From the NCBI GenBank assembly GCA_949316235.1, contig OX438743.1, positions 26,719,771-26,783,770 on the forward strand: DNA of 64,000 bases, given 5' to 3'. Position 1 is the first letter of the stretch, and every line of letters starts with the position of its first letter. Of this stretch, positions 11,666-23,200 are shown one piece after another. The position numbers and the translations under genes are program-made. The stretch comes from Oegoconia quadripuncta (lineage: Eukaryota > Arthropoda > Insecta > Lepidoptera > Autostichidae). The notes under the pieces are model-generated. The model saw only the letters and a list, made by a program, of their open reading frames with translations. It was not told where the DNA came from and searched no databases.

Positions 11666-12214
11666 CCCCAGGACAGGACAGACACACACACAACCATCAA
11701 ACACTTAACCGTTAAAAATGAAAAAAATATATATAATTAATAATCAAACTATATTATTTTTTTTAAATACAGCTTAATAAATAAATGACACAGCAAAAAT
11801 AGAAATATTAACTCGGACAACTGAGAAATTGAATTGTTTCAACTGCCTGCTTATTCATGCAATAATAATAATTACAAGTAGCTAGTTACACCTTTGAAGT
11901 AGGTAATCTGGCGACATCTTCTTTAATTTTGCTTTCAGTGATTTTTTTTCTGTAATCCCTGTTGTTGGAAGCAGTGTCGTAGGAAACTGTAAAATAGATA
12001 AATTGAATATAAATTCTATATTAAAAATAATTTGTATAAAAATGACAATTTAGAAAAGCCCCTGGAAACCAAACATAAAAATTATTATATCCAAGTACAC
12101 CAAGTAATTATTGAAACGACATAAACAATTCACCTTATGAAATATACAGAAATGCACATGTGGCAGGGGGTGAGCCTATCGCTGTAACATTATTACTTGG
12201 GATATCTCCGACCA
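11666..12214. other. Intergenic; family D scrap near its end
   Basis: Mostly AT-rich sequence with nothing recognised. About 12125-12210 is a fragment of the family D repeat (CACCTTATGAAATATACAG, then CAGGGGGTGAGCC). Confidence 0.45.
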
Positions 12215-12525
12215 TAACCAACCATGTAAACAACATTGGGTACGATTCGGAGGTCGCGGGTTCGATCCCCAGCGGGGTACATATTTAGTACTCGGTTTGG
12301 TTGGTGGTAGGGCATATTAAATGTCCGCCTGGCTAGCTACCACCATCTTATCTAAATCTGCCGCCAAACAGCATTGTTGTGTTACGGTTGTCAGAGATAA
12401 GATAGCCAATCGCCCAAATAAGATGGGGTTTCCGGGTCAGTACGCTACCACCTTCGGCCTCATCTTCACTTAACATCAGGTGTGATTGAGGTCAAGTGCT
12501 AACCCGTTGTAGATAAAAAAAAAAT
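12215..12525 (+). repeat. SINE family A
   Basis: It lacks the first bases of the head but has GATTCGGAGGTCGCGGGTTC, the middle, CATCAGGTGTGATTGAGGTC and an A-rich end. A family-typical block is partly deleted in the centre. Confidence 0.85.
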
Positions 12526-13043
12526 TTAAAAAATCCGACAGCATATTTTGTATTTCATGGGGGCCATATTGGATTTTTTATTTTAAAATGCATCCTATGA
12601 AACTCCTGGGATCAAGACGTATCTACCGACACCACGCACTACGAAATCGGTCAAGCCGTTCAGGTTACAGGAGGTAACATAGAAATCTACATACATACCT
12701 TCTTCCTTGGCCAGTCGGGTGAAAATAGACAGTGAAGCGATCGATCGAAAACATACTGAATCTCCGGGGTGTATCATCTGATTTCACCAAATTTATGTGG
12801 GGTTAGGTGATACCCTTTCAAACCATAAACGATTATTGAAATCGGTAAGCAAATGTCGGAGATATCGCCGCACATATAGAAATTAGAAAAATATAGTCGA
12901 CCTCATAATCTTTTTTTCTTTGTAAGTTAGCTAAAAAGAAACCTATGACCAATCATTTCGGTACGGTCTACATAAGAAACAGTAAAACAACAGCCTTGGG
13001 GGCTATGTGGAGTAATATGTGGACTAATATGGACTAATATTTT
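12526..13043. other. Intergenic, nothing firmly recognised
   Basis: Contains a repeat-like stretch about 12540-12780 (CCTATGAAACTCCTGGGATC resembles 9182-9210 and 19660-19740), so it is probably another Helitron-like or SINE fragment. No gene. Confidence 0.35.
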
Positions 13044-13313
13044 TGGCGACCTGTTTGGTGTAGTGGTTAACAACTCTGACCACTATACCAAAAGGTTGCG
13101 GGTTTGAATCCCGCCAGGGGCATATGTTTGTGTGATGAATACGTACATGTGTACCCGAGTTATGGATGTTTTCATTTATAATAAGTATTTATTTAGTATA
13201 TCAACCATCTGGTATCCACAACACAAGCATATATTTGCTTACTGTGGAACTAGATAGCGCTGTGTGTATGTCTAAGGATATTTATTTATATATTTATTTA
13301 TTATTTATTTATA
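13044..13313 (+). repeat. SINE family B with target duplication
   Basis: Head GGTGTAGTGGTTAACAACTC, B-box GGTTTGAATCCCGC, body, and a tail with ATGGATGTTTTCATTTATAA and GGAACTAGATAGCGCTGTG. It is flanked by ATATGGACTAATAT on the left and again at about 13314-13327, which fits a 14-bp target-site duplication. Confidence 0.85.
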
Positions 13314-13483
13314 ATATGGACTAATATGATATGCTTTGATATGGACTGATATGGACGAAAAAATCTGTTTATTATTTACTTATTTAGCACAAACTTTTTT
13401 AAGTTTTACAACTTAAAAAATAATTTAGATTACATTACAGTATCTGTTTTTTTTTTAATATTATACTAAATGTTAATCCGAAA

Positions 13484-15121
13484 TTACTTAAATATCTGTG
13501 CAAACTTCATTAATTTCCATTCTGTAGTTCTCATGTGACAATAGAACTCTATTACAATAGGATACGAGGTATCAAGAGGTCAAGGCGAGAGCACAGTGTT
13601 TTATACACTTATTGATTATTATACAAATATTTATTATTTGGAAAGAATTCTACCGACAAGAGATTTGCTCGTAAATATGAAGAAGAGAAGAGTTTTCGTG
13701 TCAAGCGCGGTCACACAAATAACCAACCATCAAATAGCTTTGTTAATGATTTTAACACGCCCTGGGTGGTAATTTTTTTTGGTAAATATTTTTTGAATAC
13801 CCTCAGTGCATAGATTTTTTTGCCTAACTTGTTTTGCTTCTTGTGCTTATACATATTCCTATTTACTACGACTTTTAAGAACTACTGCTAAGGCTACTAA
13901 ACAAAATGCCTAAATAGGATTAGTTCGCATTTGTTGCGCAACCGTTTCATATACCAGATATATGCTTCAATTTTATAGTACCCACATTTTTCCGTCGAAC
14001 GTTAAAACCAACTTACTGTATAATGAATTTAGCTCCGTCAAGTACATAACACCAAGAAAATAGTGCATAAATCCTTTGCTTGCATAATTGATTGGGAAGA
14101 AGAACAAAAGAGATCCCTTAACACCAAGGACCGCTCCATAACATGATTTCATTACGTCTATCCACAGAGCAGTTTTTAAATACTTGATATTTTCCTGTAA
14201 AAGACTAGGATGGATAAAATAAGGAATGAGTATGTATACGAGGGAGTTTAAAGTGGCGCCCTTTATAGCAAAGTTAAAAGGAATCGCTTGGCTTGGTATG
14301 AACTTGTTATGAGCAGGGATGAAACGCATGTTCAACTGCCTCCGTGGGTCAATGTAAACATCATTGGGTTTACGATTCGGAGGTCGCGGGTTCGATCGCC
14401 AGCGGGGTACATGTTTAAGAAACTCGGTTTGGTTGGTAGTAGGGCATTTTAAATGTCCGCCTGGCTAGCTACCACCATCTTATCTAAATCTGCCGCCATG
14501 CTGCAATGTTAATAGCATTGTTGTATTCCGGCTGGCATAGATAAGATAGCCAGTCCCCCAAATGTGTTGGGGTTTCCGGGTTAGTACGCTTCCACCTTCG
14601 ACCTCATCTTCACTTAACATCAGGTGTGATTGAGGTCAAGTAGAAATCCGTCGTGTATAAAAAAAAATGTTACTTAGAGAGTGATGAAAATATAGTCAAT
14701 GGATGGAAAGGAAGAGAAAGACCACGGAAAAGAAGGATGGATTGTGTGAGATATAATAATATAAACGAAAAGAGCGTGAATGAGGAGGTAACTGCTGATA
14801 GAGGAGATTGGAAGAAAAACACGTACTGCGCCGACCCTTAATAAATTGGGACCAGCGTAAGTAGACGATTATTTTCCTGTAAAAGATGATTTCAAAGAGG
14901 ACTACTGCCGTGTTTTCTCATTACGGTGCCATGTTATCATGTAAAAAACATCAAATCTAATTAGATTTACTTACAGAAACTGCCGCCGTGAAATATACTA
15001 TGCTGGATATAAGTCTACATGCAATGCCAGCAACTGTCAGTGTCTGAACATCAGTAGACATTTTACCCGAACTGTACTTTTTGACTAGTGTATAAAGAAT
15101 AAAGTACCAAATTGCATGACA
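13484..15121 (-). CDS. Unidentified multi-pass membrane protein, 3' three exons
   Basis: Three minus-strand exons fit together: 15121-14975 (49 codons), 14194-14017 (59 codons plus one base) and 13548-13484 (two bases, 20 codons, TAA stop). The first has acceptor TTCATTTCAG and donor GTAAGT. The second has acceptor CTTTTACAG and donor GTAAGT. The third has acceptor GTAATAG after a pyrimidine-rich run. Phases 0 then 1 agree at both joins, giving 129 residues. There are hydrophobic stretches in exons one and two (IWYFILYTLV, LISSIVYFTAAV, SLLFFFPINY and YFLGVMYLTEL), and a short charged C-terminus ends in AQIFK. I do not recognise the family; the four-pass style is reminiscent of small insect tetraspan proteins. 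The 5' exons were not found. A family A SINE sits in the first of the two introns. The gene is probably real, but could be a decayed copy. Confidence 0.55.
14336..14668 (+). repeat. SINE family A, in an intron
   Basis: Full-length copy from TGCCTCCGTGGGTCAATG to CGTGTATAAAAAAAAATG. It lies between exons 14017-14194 and 14975-15121 of the minus-strand gene. ATGTT occurs on both sides and may be part of the target duplication. Confidence 0.9.
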
Positions 15122-15754
15122 CTGAAATGAAAAGAATAAAATCATTAACATTCCATTGTAAGTCAAGTTGTAGTGGTAGATTGAAACGTACTAGCACGTT
15201 CTCATCGTGTCAACTAAAAAACTTAACGTCCTATTGGCGCTCGGGTCGAACACATCGCTTTGAGCTCCCAATTCAGCGCTGAAGTCATTTCGCGAAATTA
15301 GCCGCGTACCATGCAAATCATATAGTACATCAGCGCATCATCTCGTCTAGAGGCTGCGGAAGACCGAGGAAACCTGCGTCTATACCAAAGCGAAGCAGAC
15401 AGGAATCAGGTTTGCGCCTAATTCCCTTCTTCCCGACACCCCAGGTATGTTTCTCCTAGCGACAAAAGTTTCATCCTACTGAGAGATACTATGGTATAGA
15501 CTCCTAGCATAAGCTCAAACTTACAATAGTACAAAGTTGTAAAACAGTACAAATTCTAAGCTATTTCATACCGTCTAAAGATAAGAAACACATCCATGGT
15601 CCTCCTACAAAATACAATTTACATACCAGAATCACCGTCGGATATGGTTGTTTTCAGACTCTCGAAAATGGAGGTACTATTTGCGGCCGTACTGATTTTT
15701 TTGCGTTCAATTGCTATCAAAAATTACTATCCTTAAAGTACAGATTAGTACGCT
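15122..15754. other. Region upstream of minus-strand gene; weak exon candidate
   Basis: 15200-15450 is GC-richer repeat-like sequence. 15627-15691 on the minus strand is open (21 codons, donor GTATGT), but its phase does not match the next known exon. The plus strand at 15669 has an ATG followed by a short signal-peptide-like frame of 22 residues. Neither is supported enough to call. Confidence 0.3.
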
Positions 15755-15870
15755 ATTAAGCATGCTTACTAGTATGTACATGCTCTTAAATCGATACATT
15801 TGCTAGTAATAAGCATGCTAGTGTTAAACATGCTCCTGAATGAGCATGCTTTTAAGCAAACAATTCTATT
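15755..15870. repeat. Cluster of AGCATGCT-like palindromes
   Basis: At least five copies of GCATGC or ACATGCTC-type words occur within about 100 bases, three of them complete AGCATGCT palindromes (near 15760, 15817 and 15844). It may be a decayed tandem repeat or a binding-site cluster; nothing else supports a role. Confidence 0.5.
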
Positions 15871-16191
15871 TCGTACGCTAAGAACCATTGACGTGACGGG
15901 ACTAAACTGAATAAAATCATACTTTTGCTTGCAATGCAATAAATACAAAAAGTTCTATCATCAAACAAGAATAAGAGAAAAAAAAACAAGAAATTTGGTT
16001 CCGCAAATTGGGTCACTCCAGAGAGACATTTTTGGCGCGAAGATGTACTTTAAAATTACTCTGTCCTTCTACAAAAAATCACGAACTTTACGATTATAGG
16101 AAGTTACAGCTCTGGATTAAAATATTTACATAATATTCTGGCCACTAATCTGTACTGGAATCCGTGGGATTATATCAAATACAGTAGTCTA

Positions 16192-16525
16192 AGGCCCATA
16201 TTAATAAATCAATCTCAATACAAGTATTGAGGCTGTATCAACCGAGATGCGTTTTAAGCAGTTGACGCTATCTCAAGCTCCGTGCTAACTTGTAAACCAA
16301 TCTTGAGGTCTACTTAGCTGAGATCACTTCTCTAGTATTCGCCTCAGCGGCGAATGAATGACAGTCTTGAGTTTCGTTTATTTATACGCGTACCTTTCAA
16401 GTGAGTACTGCTTGAGTATGCACGTGCTTTTCAGGTCACATGTTAGTTTTATTAACCAACACGTTTACTTGAGACCGGTCACAAGACTGTTCTCAATCTT
16501 GAGAATGGTTTATTAATATGGGCCT
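16192..16525. mobile_element. MITE, copy 2 (TA target site)
   Basis: Same element as 8825-9161, in the same orientation and flanked by TA. The inverted ends read AGGCCCATATTAATAAA at the left and the reverse at the right. Confidence 0.8.
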
Positions 16526-16579
16526 TATTTGAGAACTGTGTCCCAATAGTTCAACTTCAACTTTTTATTTTAAAAGTAA

Positions 16580-16807
16580 TTAATATAATTTTTTCCCAAT
16601 ACTTTCTAAATACTGATGATGACAATGACGCTTTGTAACCAAGACGGTTGCTTCTGTTCTAGGAACGATAGGGGATAAGGAAGAAGCTTTGGTACTTGCA
16701 ATTTCTGATATCGACACTCTATAGATGAGATATCTTTTCAATCCACATTTAGTAAAGGGAGTGTCTGCTACTTTTGCACCCTCTCCCAAACCACAACAAG
16801 TACACAT
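16580..16807 (-). CDS. Possible small ORF, 75 residues
   Basis: A minus-strand frame starts MCTCCGLGEGAKV and ends YLESIGKKLY. It has an AATAAA-type motif about 20 bases after the stop and AT-rich DNA on both sides. No domain, signal peptide or membrane segment is evident. It could be a small gene, a first exon of the minus-strand gene downstream, or chance. I have no homology evidence. Confidence 0.2.
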   Translation of the reverse strand: MCTCCGLGEGAKVADTPFTKCGLKRYLIYRVSISEIASTKASSLSPIVPRTEATVLVTKRHCHHQYLESIGKKLY

Positions 16808-18060
16808 TTTTGTATTTTTGAAAATTTTATATTATATTAATTGATATATTATTCATTTGATTATTTCAAATACATTTCAATTTATTTTTGATTGATTTAA
16901 AATTTTGAATGATAATTTGGCTTTTTATATTTTTTGGGAAGGTTATTGTTCTGTGGGAAATAATATGTCAAAAAAAATATTTTTGTTGTATGTCAAAAAA
17001 AAGGCAGAGAAAACTCAATCTAAACAGCCTTTAAAGCCTTGTACTTTTGGCTTTTTTGTCTAGGATGAGCAATCCTCATCGTCTTTAAAATTAAAATATT
17101 GTACAGTATGTCTATCTATGGATAATCCCGCCTCCACACTCCTCCCACTGTAACTCCTGTAAGCCTAGAACAACAGTGGTACTCGACACGACGCCTACTG
17201 AAGGAAGACCGTGCCCTACCGGAATATATTACTACCTAGGACCCCCGCCTAATTAAAAAGAAAAGGTTGTGTAAGTAGGAAAAGAACTTTACCACTTCGG
17301 CAAAAGTTGTCAATTTATAGGGAGAGATGAAATTAATAAAATTATCTGTATAAATTCAATAAACTGAAACTTGTTAAATCCAAACTTTAATTAGTGAAAC
17401 TCCTGGCTGCCGCAGGTGGATAGTTTAGCGAAGTGATGCAAATCGTCTGGCCAATGCGATCGAACTTTAATGCCGAGTTTGTACTTATTAAGAGAGTTTT
17501 TTAAATGGGATTATTTTCAAGATTTATTCTGTTTTCACCGGACGATACGACGGTCGGACGACAAACATCAGCTGTTTCAAATTAAGTATATTTTTATCAT
17601 ATTTCTGATTAAATGATTCAAGAAAATTATAGTTATAATCAATTTGCACTTGGGACTTTGCACTTTTTTACAAGGGAAAATGCTCATGCATGCTCGCCTT
17701 CAACCTTGGACTCTGACTTAAAGCCGACCTAACAATTAAAACCCCTTGGTGTTCATCCAATCGCACCATAGCGGCGTGGTCACGGATACCCCACGGTATT
17801 CATCCGCGGCTACGCCAGCCTCCTATAGGCTGGAGCAGGGAGGAATCAAATCAAATTCAAATCAACCTAACCAACCCGCTCTGAGCATCGCAGTTTCCAA
17901 TAATCTGCCATACATAACAATCCGCCTAGGCATTTAATGAAATTATTAATTCAATGATCTGCCCGCGACTTCCGGTCGGCCAAGTCAAACACTTGCTTCA
18001 CAGGTGGATGTGCGCCGTTCTATGTTAGCATTCCCGAGGTCGCACATCAGAGGGCGGAGT
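16808..18060. other. Intergenic, repeat-like patches
   Basis: About 17110-17250 (ACTCCTGTAAGCC, CAACAGTGGTACTCG) and 17740-17940 are GC-richer patches that look like old SINE-type repeats. The rest is AT-rich with nothing recognised. Confidence 0.35.
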
Positions 18061-18065
18061 GTGAG

Positions 18066-18381
18066 TTTTGTTTCGGCTTAACTTTACTACCGCGTTCACG
18101 TTGACGTGACGATTTGTATGAAGAAATGTGCAGCGCCTCTAGCGGATAGTTTGCAAAATGATTTTTTTCATAGATATTGTTTGCGTAAACACTCGCACAC
18201 TGTCTGTGTGCGAAGTGCGCGTTTTGTCTCGTTTTTAACTTTACCATCGCGTTCGCGTTTACGCAAAAAGTATCTATGAACAAAATCATTTTGCAAACTA
18301 TCCGCTAGAGGCGCTGCGCATTTCTTCATACAAATCTTCACGTAAATGTGAACGCGGTAGTAAAGTTAAGTCGAAACAACA
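18066..18381. mobile_element. MITE with very long inverted repeats
   Basis: The two halves (about 18069-18195 and 18246-18378) are inverted copies: CTTAACTTTACTACCGCG at the left and its reverse at the right, and AGCGGATAGTTTGCAAAATG against CATTTTGCAAACTATCCGCT. A short loop holds CGCACACTGTCTGTGTGCG, itself a palindrome. There is no coding potential. The transcript would form a strong hairpin. Confidence 0.8.
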
Positions 18382-18920
18382 CCTTAAAAACTTGTCTAAA
18401 TGTGTTTTTACGTATTGATACATACAGTATACAGTTTTTACCAAACTCAGTGAGTTTTCTTTCAATGCTCTAGCTGGGCATTTCGTATATCCTCTTTTTT
18501 ATGACTTTATAAAAGATATCCTGAACTCAAAACAACTCGAAAGTCTAAACTTCAATAAAGTTACGTCATTCACATTCATACTAATTTTCGCTGGAAGCTA
18601 TTTCAGGCTTTCAAGATCTCCATTTCCTTTTGACAAAATTATTAAACGATATCAAAGGAAATTAAACTGGTTTTTAGGTGCAAAAGTGTATAGAGATACT
18701 GTTAAAGGATGTGATCTCTTTAAGTTTGAAACTCGAGTTTCAAATATAATTTTTTCAAAGCAGGATACTTGAGACGCCGTCTCTAGAGGCCCCCGGAAGG
18801 TTCTTCCGCCGAAAGTTATGATTATTTACTGGGGCTTAATCCAACTTGTTTATCTATAAGAAATAAAGTTCCAAGTCTTTTCAAGGTTCCCTTGTAATGA
18901 ACTGTCTAGGTATAGGTACC
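18382..18920. other. Intergenic, nothing firmly recognised
   Basis: AT-rich, with no supported exon. A plus-strand run near 18480-18760 reads partly open (FITLYKRYPELKTTR-like words) but has stops in every frame, so it may be an old LINE piece. Confidence 0.3.
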
Positions 18921-18924
18921 TTTT

Positions 18925-19200
18925 TTTTTCTTTTTTCGGGGGGAAACGCATTACGCGTACCGCTCGCCGGGGGGACGGCGAGACGGTTATGTGGGACTCC
19001 CCTCCCTATTAGTAGGGATACCCACTAAAATCCCACGGCGACCTTCGTCGGCAGTAGAGAGGACCTGGGAACGCATTATCGCAACAAAATATTTATTTGT
19101 GTAGTTTATCAACCATCTGGTATCCATAATACTAGCCTAGTTGCTTAGATGGCGCTGTATGTATGTGCAAATATATTTATTTATTTATTTAGTTTATTGT
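18925..19200 (+). repeat. GC-rich repeat plus SINE family B tail
   Basis: 18925-19075 matches 1755-1850 in reverse (GACGGTTATGTGG, GGCGACCTTCGTCGG, GGACCTGGGAACGCA). 19085-19195 is the tail of a family B SINE (ATCAACCATCTGGTATCC, AGATGGCGCTG). Confidence 0.6.
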
Positions 19201-20489
19201 CGTCTTACTTCAATGACTAATGACGGCTACAGAAGGTAATAAAATTAATTACCATTGAAGTTAGATACATAACAACAAAGTATGTTTGGTAGTACCATAC
19301 TCTTGTTACACTAAAGTTTTGTCGGACGTGTAGGTACAATTTCACACTCTTTCCATTATTTGACTCCAACCATAAAATAGGGTAACCTTACCAAATGAAC
19401 TTCAAGTCAAGTGGCACAAACTACAACTTAGCTAATTAAAGTTTAAAACTGAGTTCCGAAACTTTTGTCCCGCTTAGAGTTTTGCATTCCTTCACGGTAA
19501 AATATCAAGGTAGGCTGTTTAAATGTAAAATGGATTGGACAATAGCCTTGTGAGGGACACGTCTTTAGACGTTGTATCGTAGTGAGTAACAAACGTATTT
19601 GAAAACCAATCAAATCTGAGAGTATATTTTGTATTTTTTACCATAAAAATCTTAAAACACTCTGAGAATCTTAACAAAAAACATCAGAAATCTACGTACA
19701 TTATATACTTACAAACATTAACCTCCATTTTGCGGCAGTCGAATGAAAAGTCAATGTTGTACTCAATTTCTGTATCAATGCTAAATTAATGTCACTACAT
19801 TAATTTGTACTTTTGTACTTTTGCCTTTTTGTACAATAAAACGTTTACAAACAAACAAAGTCATACTTCAATTTTGTTGGATTTAATTTATTTATTTATG
19901 CATATGCAGCATTTATTTGTTAAGTCCGTTTCGAGTTAACTTGTCAACAGTTATACTATCCGTACTCACAAGTTCGTTCCTAGCAAAGGGTTCGGCTTTA
20001 CGTCGGAGCGGCTTAAGAAATTCTCTTTGGTATACATATAGTATAGGTACTTCTTTGGCTGGTCAATAATTTATATTACTTTATATAATTTTCTTTACAT
20101 TGATAATATATATTATTTACTTATATTTATATACTTTCCAAACTCTCTACACCTTTAGATGGCAAACGTAATTTTACTTATTGTACAAAATATATGGGGA
20201 AGACATTGTTGTAACACAGTTTTTAACTACCACAAACAGCAAAGCTTCATCAAGTTGTGTAATTTCTATAAAATATTGTATATTTATAGAAAAAAAAAGT
20301 CTCAAGTAATTTACTGGTATATGCGCCAATTTCTGGCGAATTCAACATGCTACGCTGATAAATGCACGGAATTTCTGGGCTGACGTTCGTGTATGCTGGC
20401 TTGCATCAGTAGTTATTAGTAAAATAATGGCTGACGAATACCTGCCTATACCACTAACTAACATGGGCCAAGCACACTTTTAACTCCCG
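19201..20489. other. Intergenic, nothing recognised
   Basis: AT-rich. A short section about 19600-19760 resembles the Helitron-like or SINE fragment near 12540-12780. No gene. Confidence 0.35.
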
Positions 20490-21000
20490 AAGAATTAATA
20501 CGCCTATTCTGGTAACACCATTTCATAAAACGAGAGCATTTGAAGGTAGCTTCCGCTATCAAGCAACTAAATGTTGGAACAATCTGCCCCCACCTTTAAG
20601 GCTTCCACTTTCTAAATTCACTTTTAAAGCTAAATTTAAATTAATACTTCAAGATATGCAAAAGTTGCTATGATTGCGGAAGATGAAATACAGTAGGTAC
20701 ATACAAGCCATTATTTATTTATGTTTGATGCACACACATTTGCAAATACATGCACACGTACATATGCAAATGTGGATGCACTCAGTCATAGCTATTGTGA
20801 AAATATCGTAATAAATAATTGTGCGCGAAAGATCTTAGGACGACGACGTAAGGGAGCGACTGAAAATCAGCGTCCGTCCAAGTGGGCAGACACTATGCTG
20901 AGTCGTACCCTTATTTTAGTCGGCTGTAGCATTTTGCACCGTTTTTGTAATCATGTTTTAGTTTTACTCTGTGTTGTGCTATAGTACGGCTAAATAAAAG
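20490..21000 (+). mobile_element. LINE C-terminal fragments
   Basis: 20505-20672 reads RAFEGSFRYQATKCWNNLPP and then LPLSKFTFKAKFK to a stop, the usual end of a Jockey/CR1-type reverse transcriptase ORF. 20830-20930 reads GRRRKGATENQRPSKWADTM, an RTE-like end, followed by an AATAAA at 20991. These are two unrelated LINE remnants. Confidence 0.6.
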
Positions 21001-21049
21001 TATTTTCTTCTTTCTTCTATACCAAGGGACTTCAAAATTATTTTTTTTT

Positions 21050-21670
21050 ATGTCAAAGTCAAAGTCAAAGTCAAAGTCAAAGTTGCTTTATTTTGTAGGT
21101 ACACAGAGTACACTTAAAATAGTCAATTTTACATTTTTTAAGCTACTGCTTGTTCAAAATGCAATTTTCCCCTGAGAAGAACAAGCAAGAAACTCGAAGG
21201 GTTGCTCTTTTAAAATCAGGTTTTGATTTTACATAAAGGTTTTTATATTACAAAAAGGTTTTTATAAATCATTATTAATCGTGAAATAGCCTGGCATGCG
21301 AACAATCTCATTATGTCCAGGGATGATTATCATCTAAATAGTCTGATATTTTATAATATGCTTTGTTAATAAGTTTCTGTTTTATAGTATCTTTAAATTT
21401 ATCAAGTGGAAGATTTTGTATATCAACTGGGACCTTATTGAAAAAGCGTATACATAACCCTTTGAATGAATTACTGACTTTGCGGAGGCGACTTATGTGA
21501 CCTGCAAGTTTATCTTTATTTCTTGTATTGACATCATGTTTATCACTATTTTTCCTAAATGATGCTATATTTTTTTTGACATACATTAGATTTTCAAAAA
21601 TGTACTGTGACGAAAAGGTTAGAATGTTATACACTTTAAACCTATCTCTAAGTGACACTGCAGGTTTCAA
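21050..21670 (-). mobile_element. Family J LINE 3' end, longest copy
   Basis: The minus strand is open for 119 codons ending DDNHPWT. It carries YNILTFSSQYIFENLMYV and the FFNKVPVDIQNLP motif. The 3' UTR follows, ending in a TCAAAG hexamer array at 21056-21082. There is no intact upstream reverse transcriptase. Confidence 0.85.
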
Positions 21671-21699
21671 TTGATAAATTGCGCGAACGGCATTGATTG

Positions 21700-21835
21700 A
21701 ATTCGCGTTTGATCACAATCACACCTGACGGAAAGTGACGATAGGTCGAAGATGAAGCACGCGATCCCAGTAAATTCCTCTATTCACTCTGCTCTTGAAG
21801 ATCCCAAGGTTGTATTTATTCAGGACAACCGACAG
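21700..21835 (-). mobile_element. LINE family K 3' end
   Basis: The minus strand reads [13 protein letters not shown] and then the 3' end with ATCGTCACTTTCCGTCAGGT. It directly abuts the 5' side of the family J fragment. Confidence 0.65.
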
Positions 21836-22394
21836 CAGTTTGAAAAATACTTGAATAGATATACATGAGTAACAAATCTTAGTCATTAACGGGATGTCCT
21901 TAATAATATATTTTTTTATTATCAATGATGTCATGAATGTGGTGTTTTCAAGCATCTCTATATAGACGAAAATAAGATTTCAATTGTATTCTAATAGATC
22001 TAAATGGTAATATAGCTCCCATCTAACGAGTCAGAATTAACCCTTAACTACTCGCGAGGGGTTCATTTGGAGCCCAGTGCACATTAAAAGTTGTGTCATT
22101 CAACCTCCGATTTAAATTGGTGTACAACTGTAATTTAAAAATGCCTGAACGTTACAGGGATAAGAAGACGTGACATGCCATTACGTAACTGCTCCAATCG
22201 TTTATGTAGAGATACTTGAAAACACTACATTTATAATTTCATTGCTAATTATTGTCTTTCCAATATTTGCATAGTACAATGCATGCACTTTGAAATGCGA
22301 TTACAATGGGATACGTATCATGGTAAATTCCAATACGCGACGCCCACAAATTACAAAAAATGCTGACGGGATTTCACTATTAAATGCTTCTTTA
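21836..22394. other. Intergenic, nothing recognised
   Basis: AT-rich. No exon or repeat could be supported. Confidence 0.35.
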
Positions 22395-22590
22395 TTTCAC
22401 GATGTGACCGAAGATGAAGCACGCGATCTCAATAGATGCCTATTCACCCTGCTCTTGAAGATCCCAAGGCTGTAGGATTCAGGAAAGACTGACGCCGGAA
22501 GGGAGTTCCATGCCTTGGCTGTTCGCATTATGAATGAAGAGCCGAACCGCTTGCAAATGTTCGGTATGCTACCTTTATGCAGATAATGCT
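22395..22590 (-). mobile_element. LINE family K 3' coding end
   Basis: The minus strand reads RTAKAWNSLPASVFPESYSL and then [18 protein letters not shown], the conserved C-terminus of this LINE family. Other copies are at 52255-52390 and 52985-53165. Confidence 0.7.
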
Positions 22591-22924
22591 AGTCCCCATA
22601 TTGGCTATTAGTAATGATTTACCATTATACGCATACGTAACAGGACTTCAGTGTATAACATTAAATAAAAATAGTGGACAAAAGTGGCTCTTCAACTTAC
22701 CAATCCGCTGGGCTGTGGCAGTGACGAATTTCATCATTCTTGATTCGATCAATTAGTGATACGTCGTGCATCGCCCTGTCCATAGCTCCATGGTTTGCTC
22801 TACCGACCGGTGACGCTGAAAAAGGCCTATAGGCTTACCAGCACGTTCCAGTCTAAAAAAAAACAAGTTTCAATGCAATAAGCCATTACTGGTAACACAT
22901 ATTGATTATAGACGACACATTTTA

Positions 22925-23200
22925 ACGACCTGTTTGGTGTAGTGGTTAGCAACTCTGGCCGCTATACCAAAAGGTTGCGAGTTCGAATCGCGCTAGGGGC
23001 ATATGTTTGTGTGATGAATACGGACATTTGTACCCGAGTTATGGATGTTTTCATTTATAATAAGTATTTATTTATAAAAAAAAATGTATTGAAGTAGTAT
23101 ATCAACCATCTGGTATCCACAATACAGCCTATAGTTACTTACTGTGGAACTATATGGCGCTGTGTGTATGTCTAAAGATATTTTATATATATATTTTTAA
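22925..23200 (+). repeat. SINE family B
   Basis: Complete copy: TGTTTGGTGTAGTGGTTAGC, GAGTTCGAATCGCGC, TGTGTGATGAATACGG, a poly(A)-like run in the middle and GGCGCTGTGTGTATGTC at the end. Confidence 0.85.
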
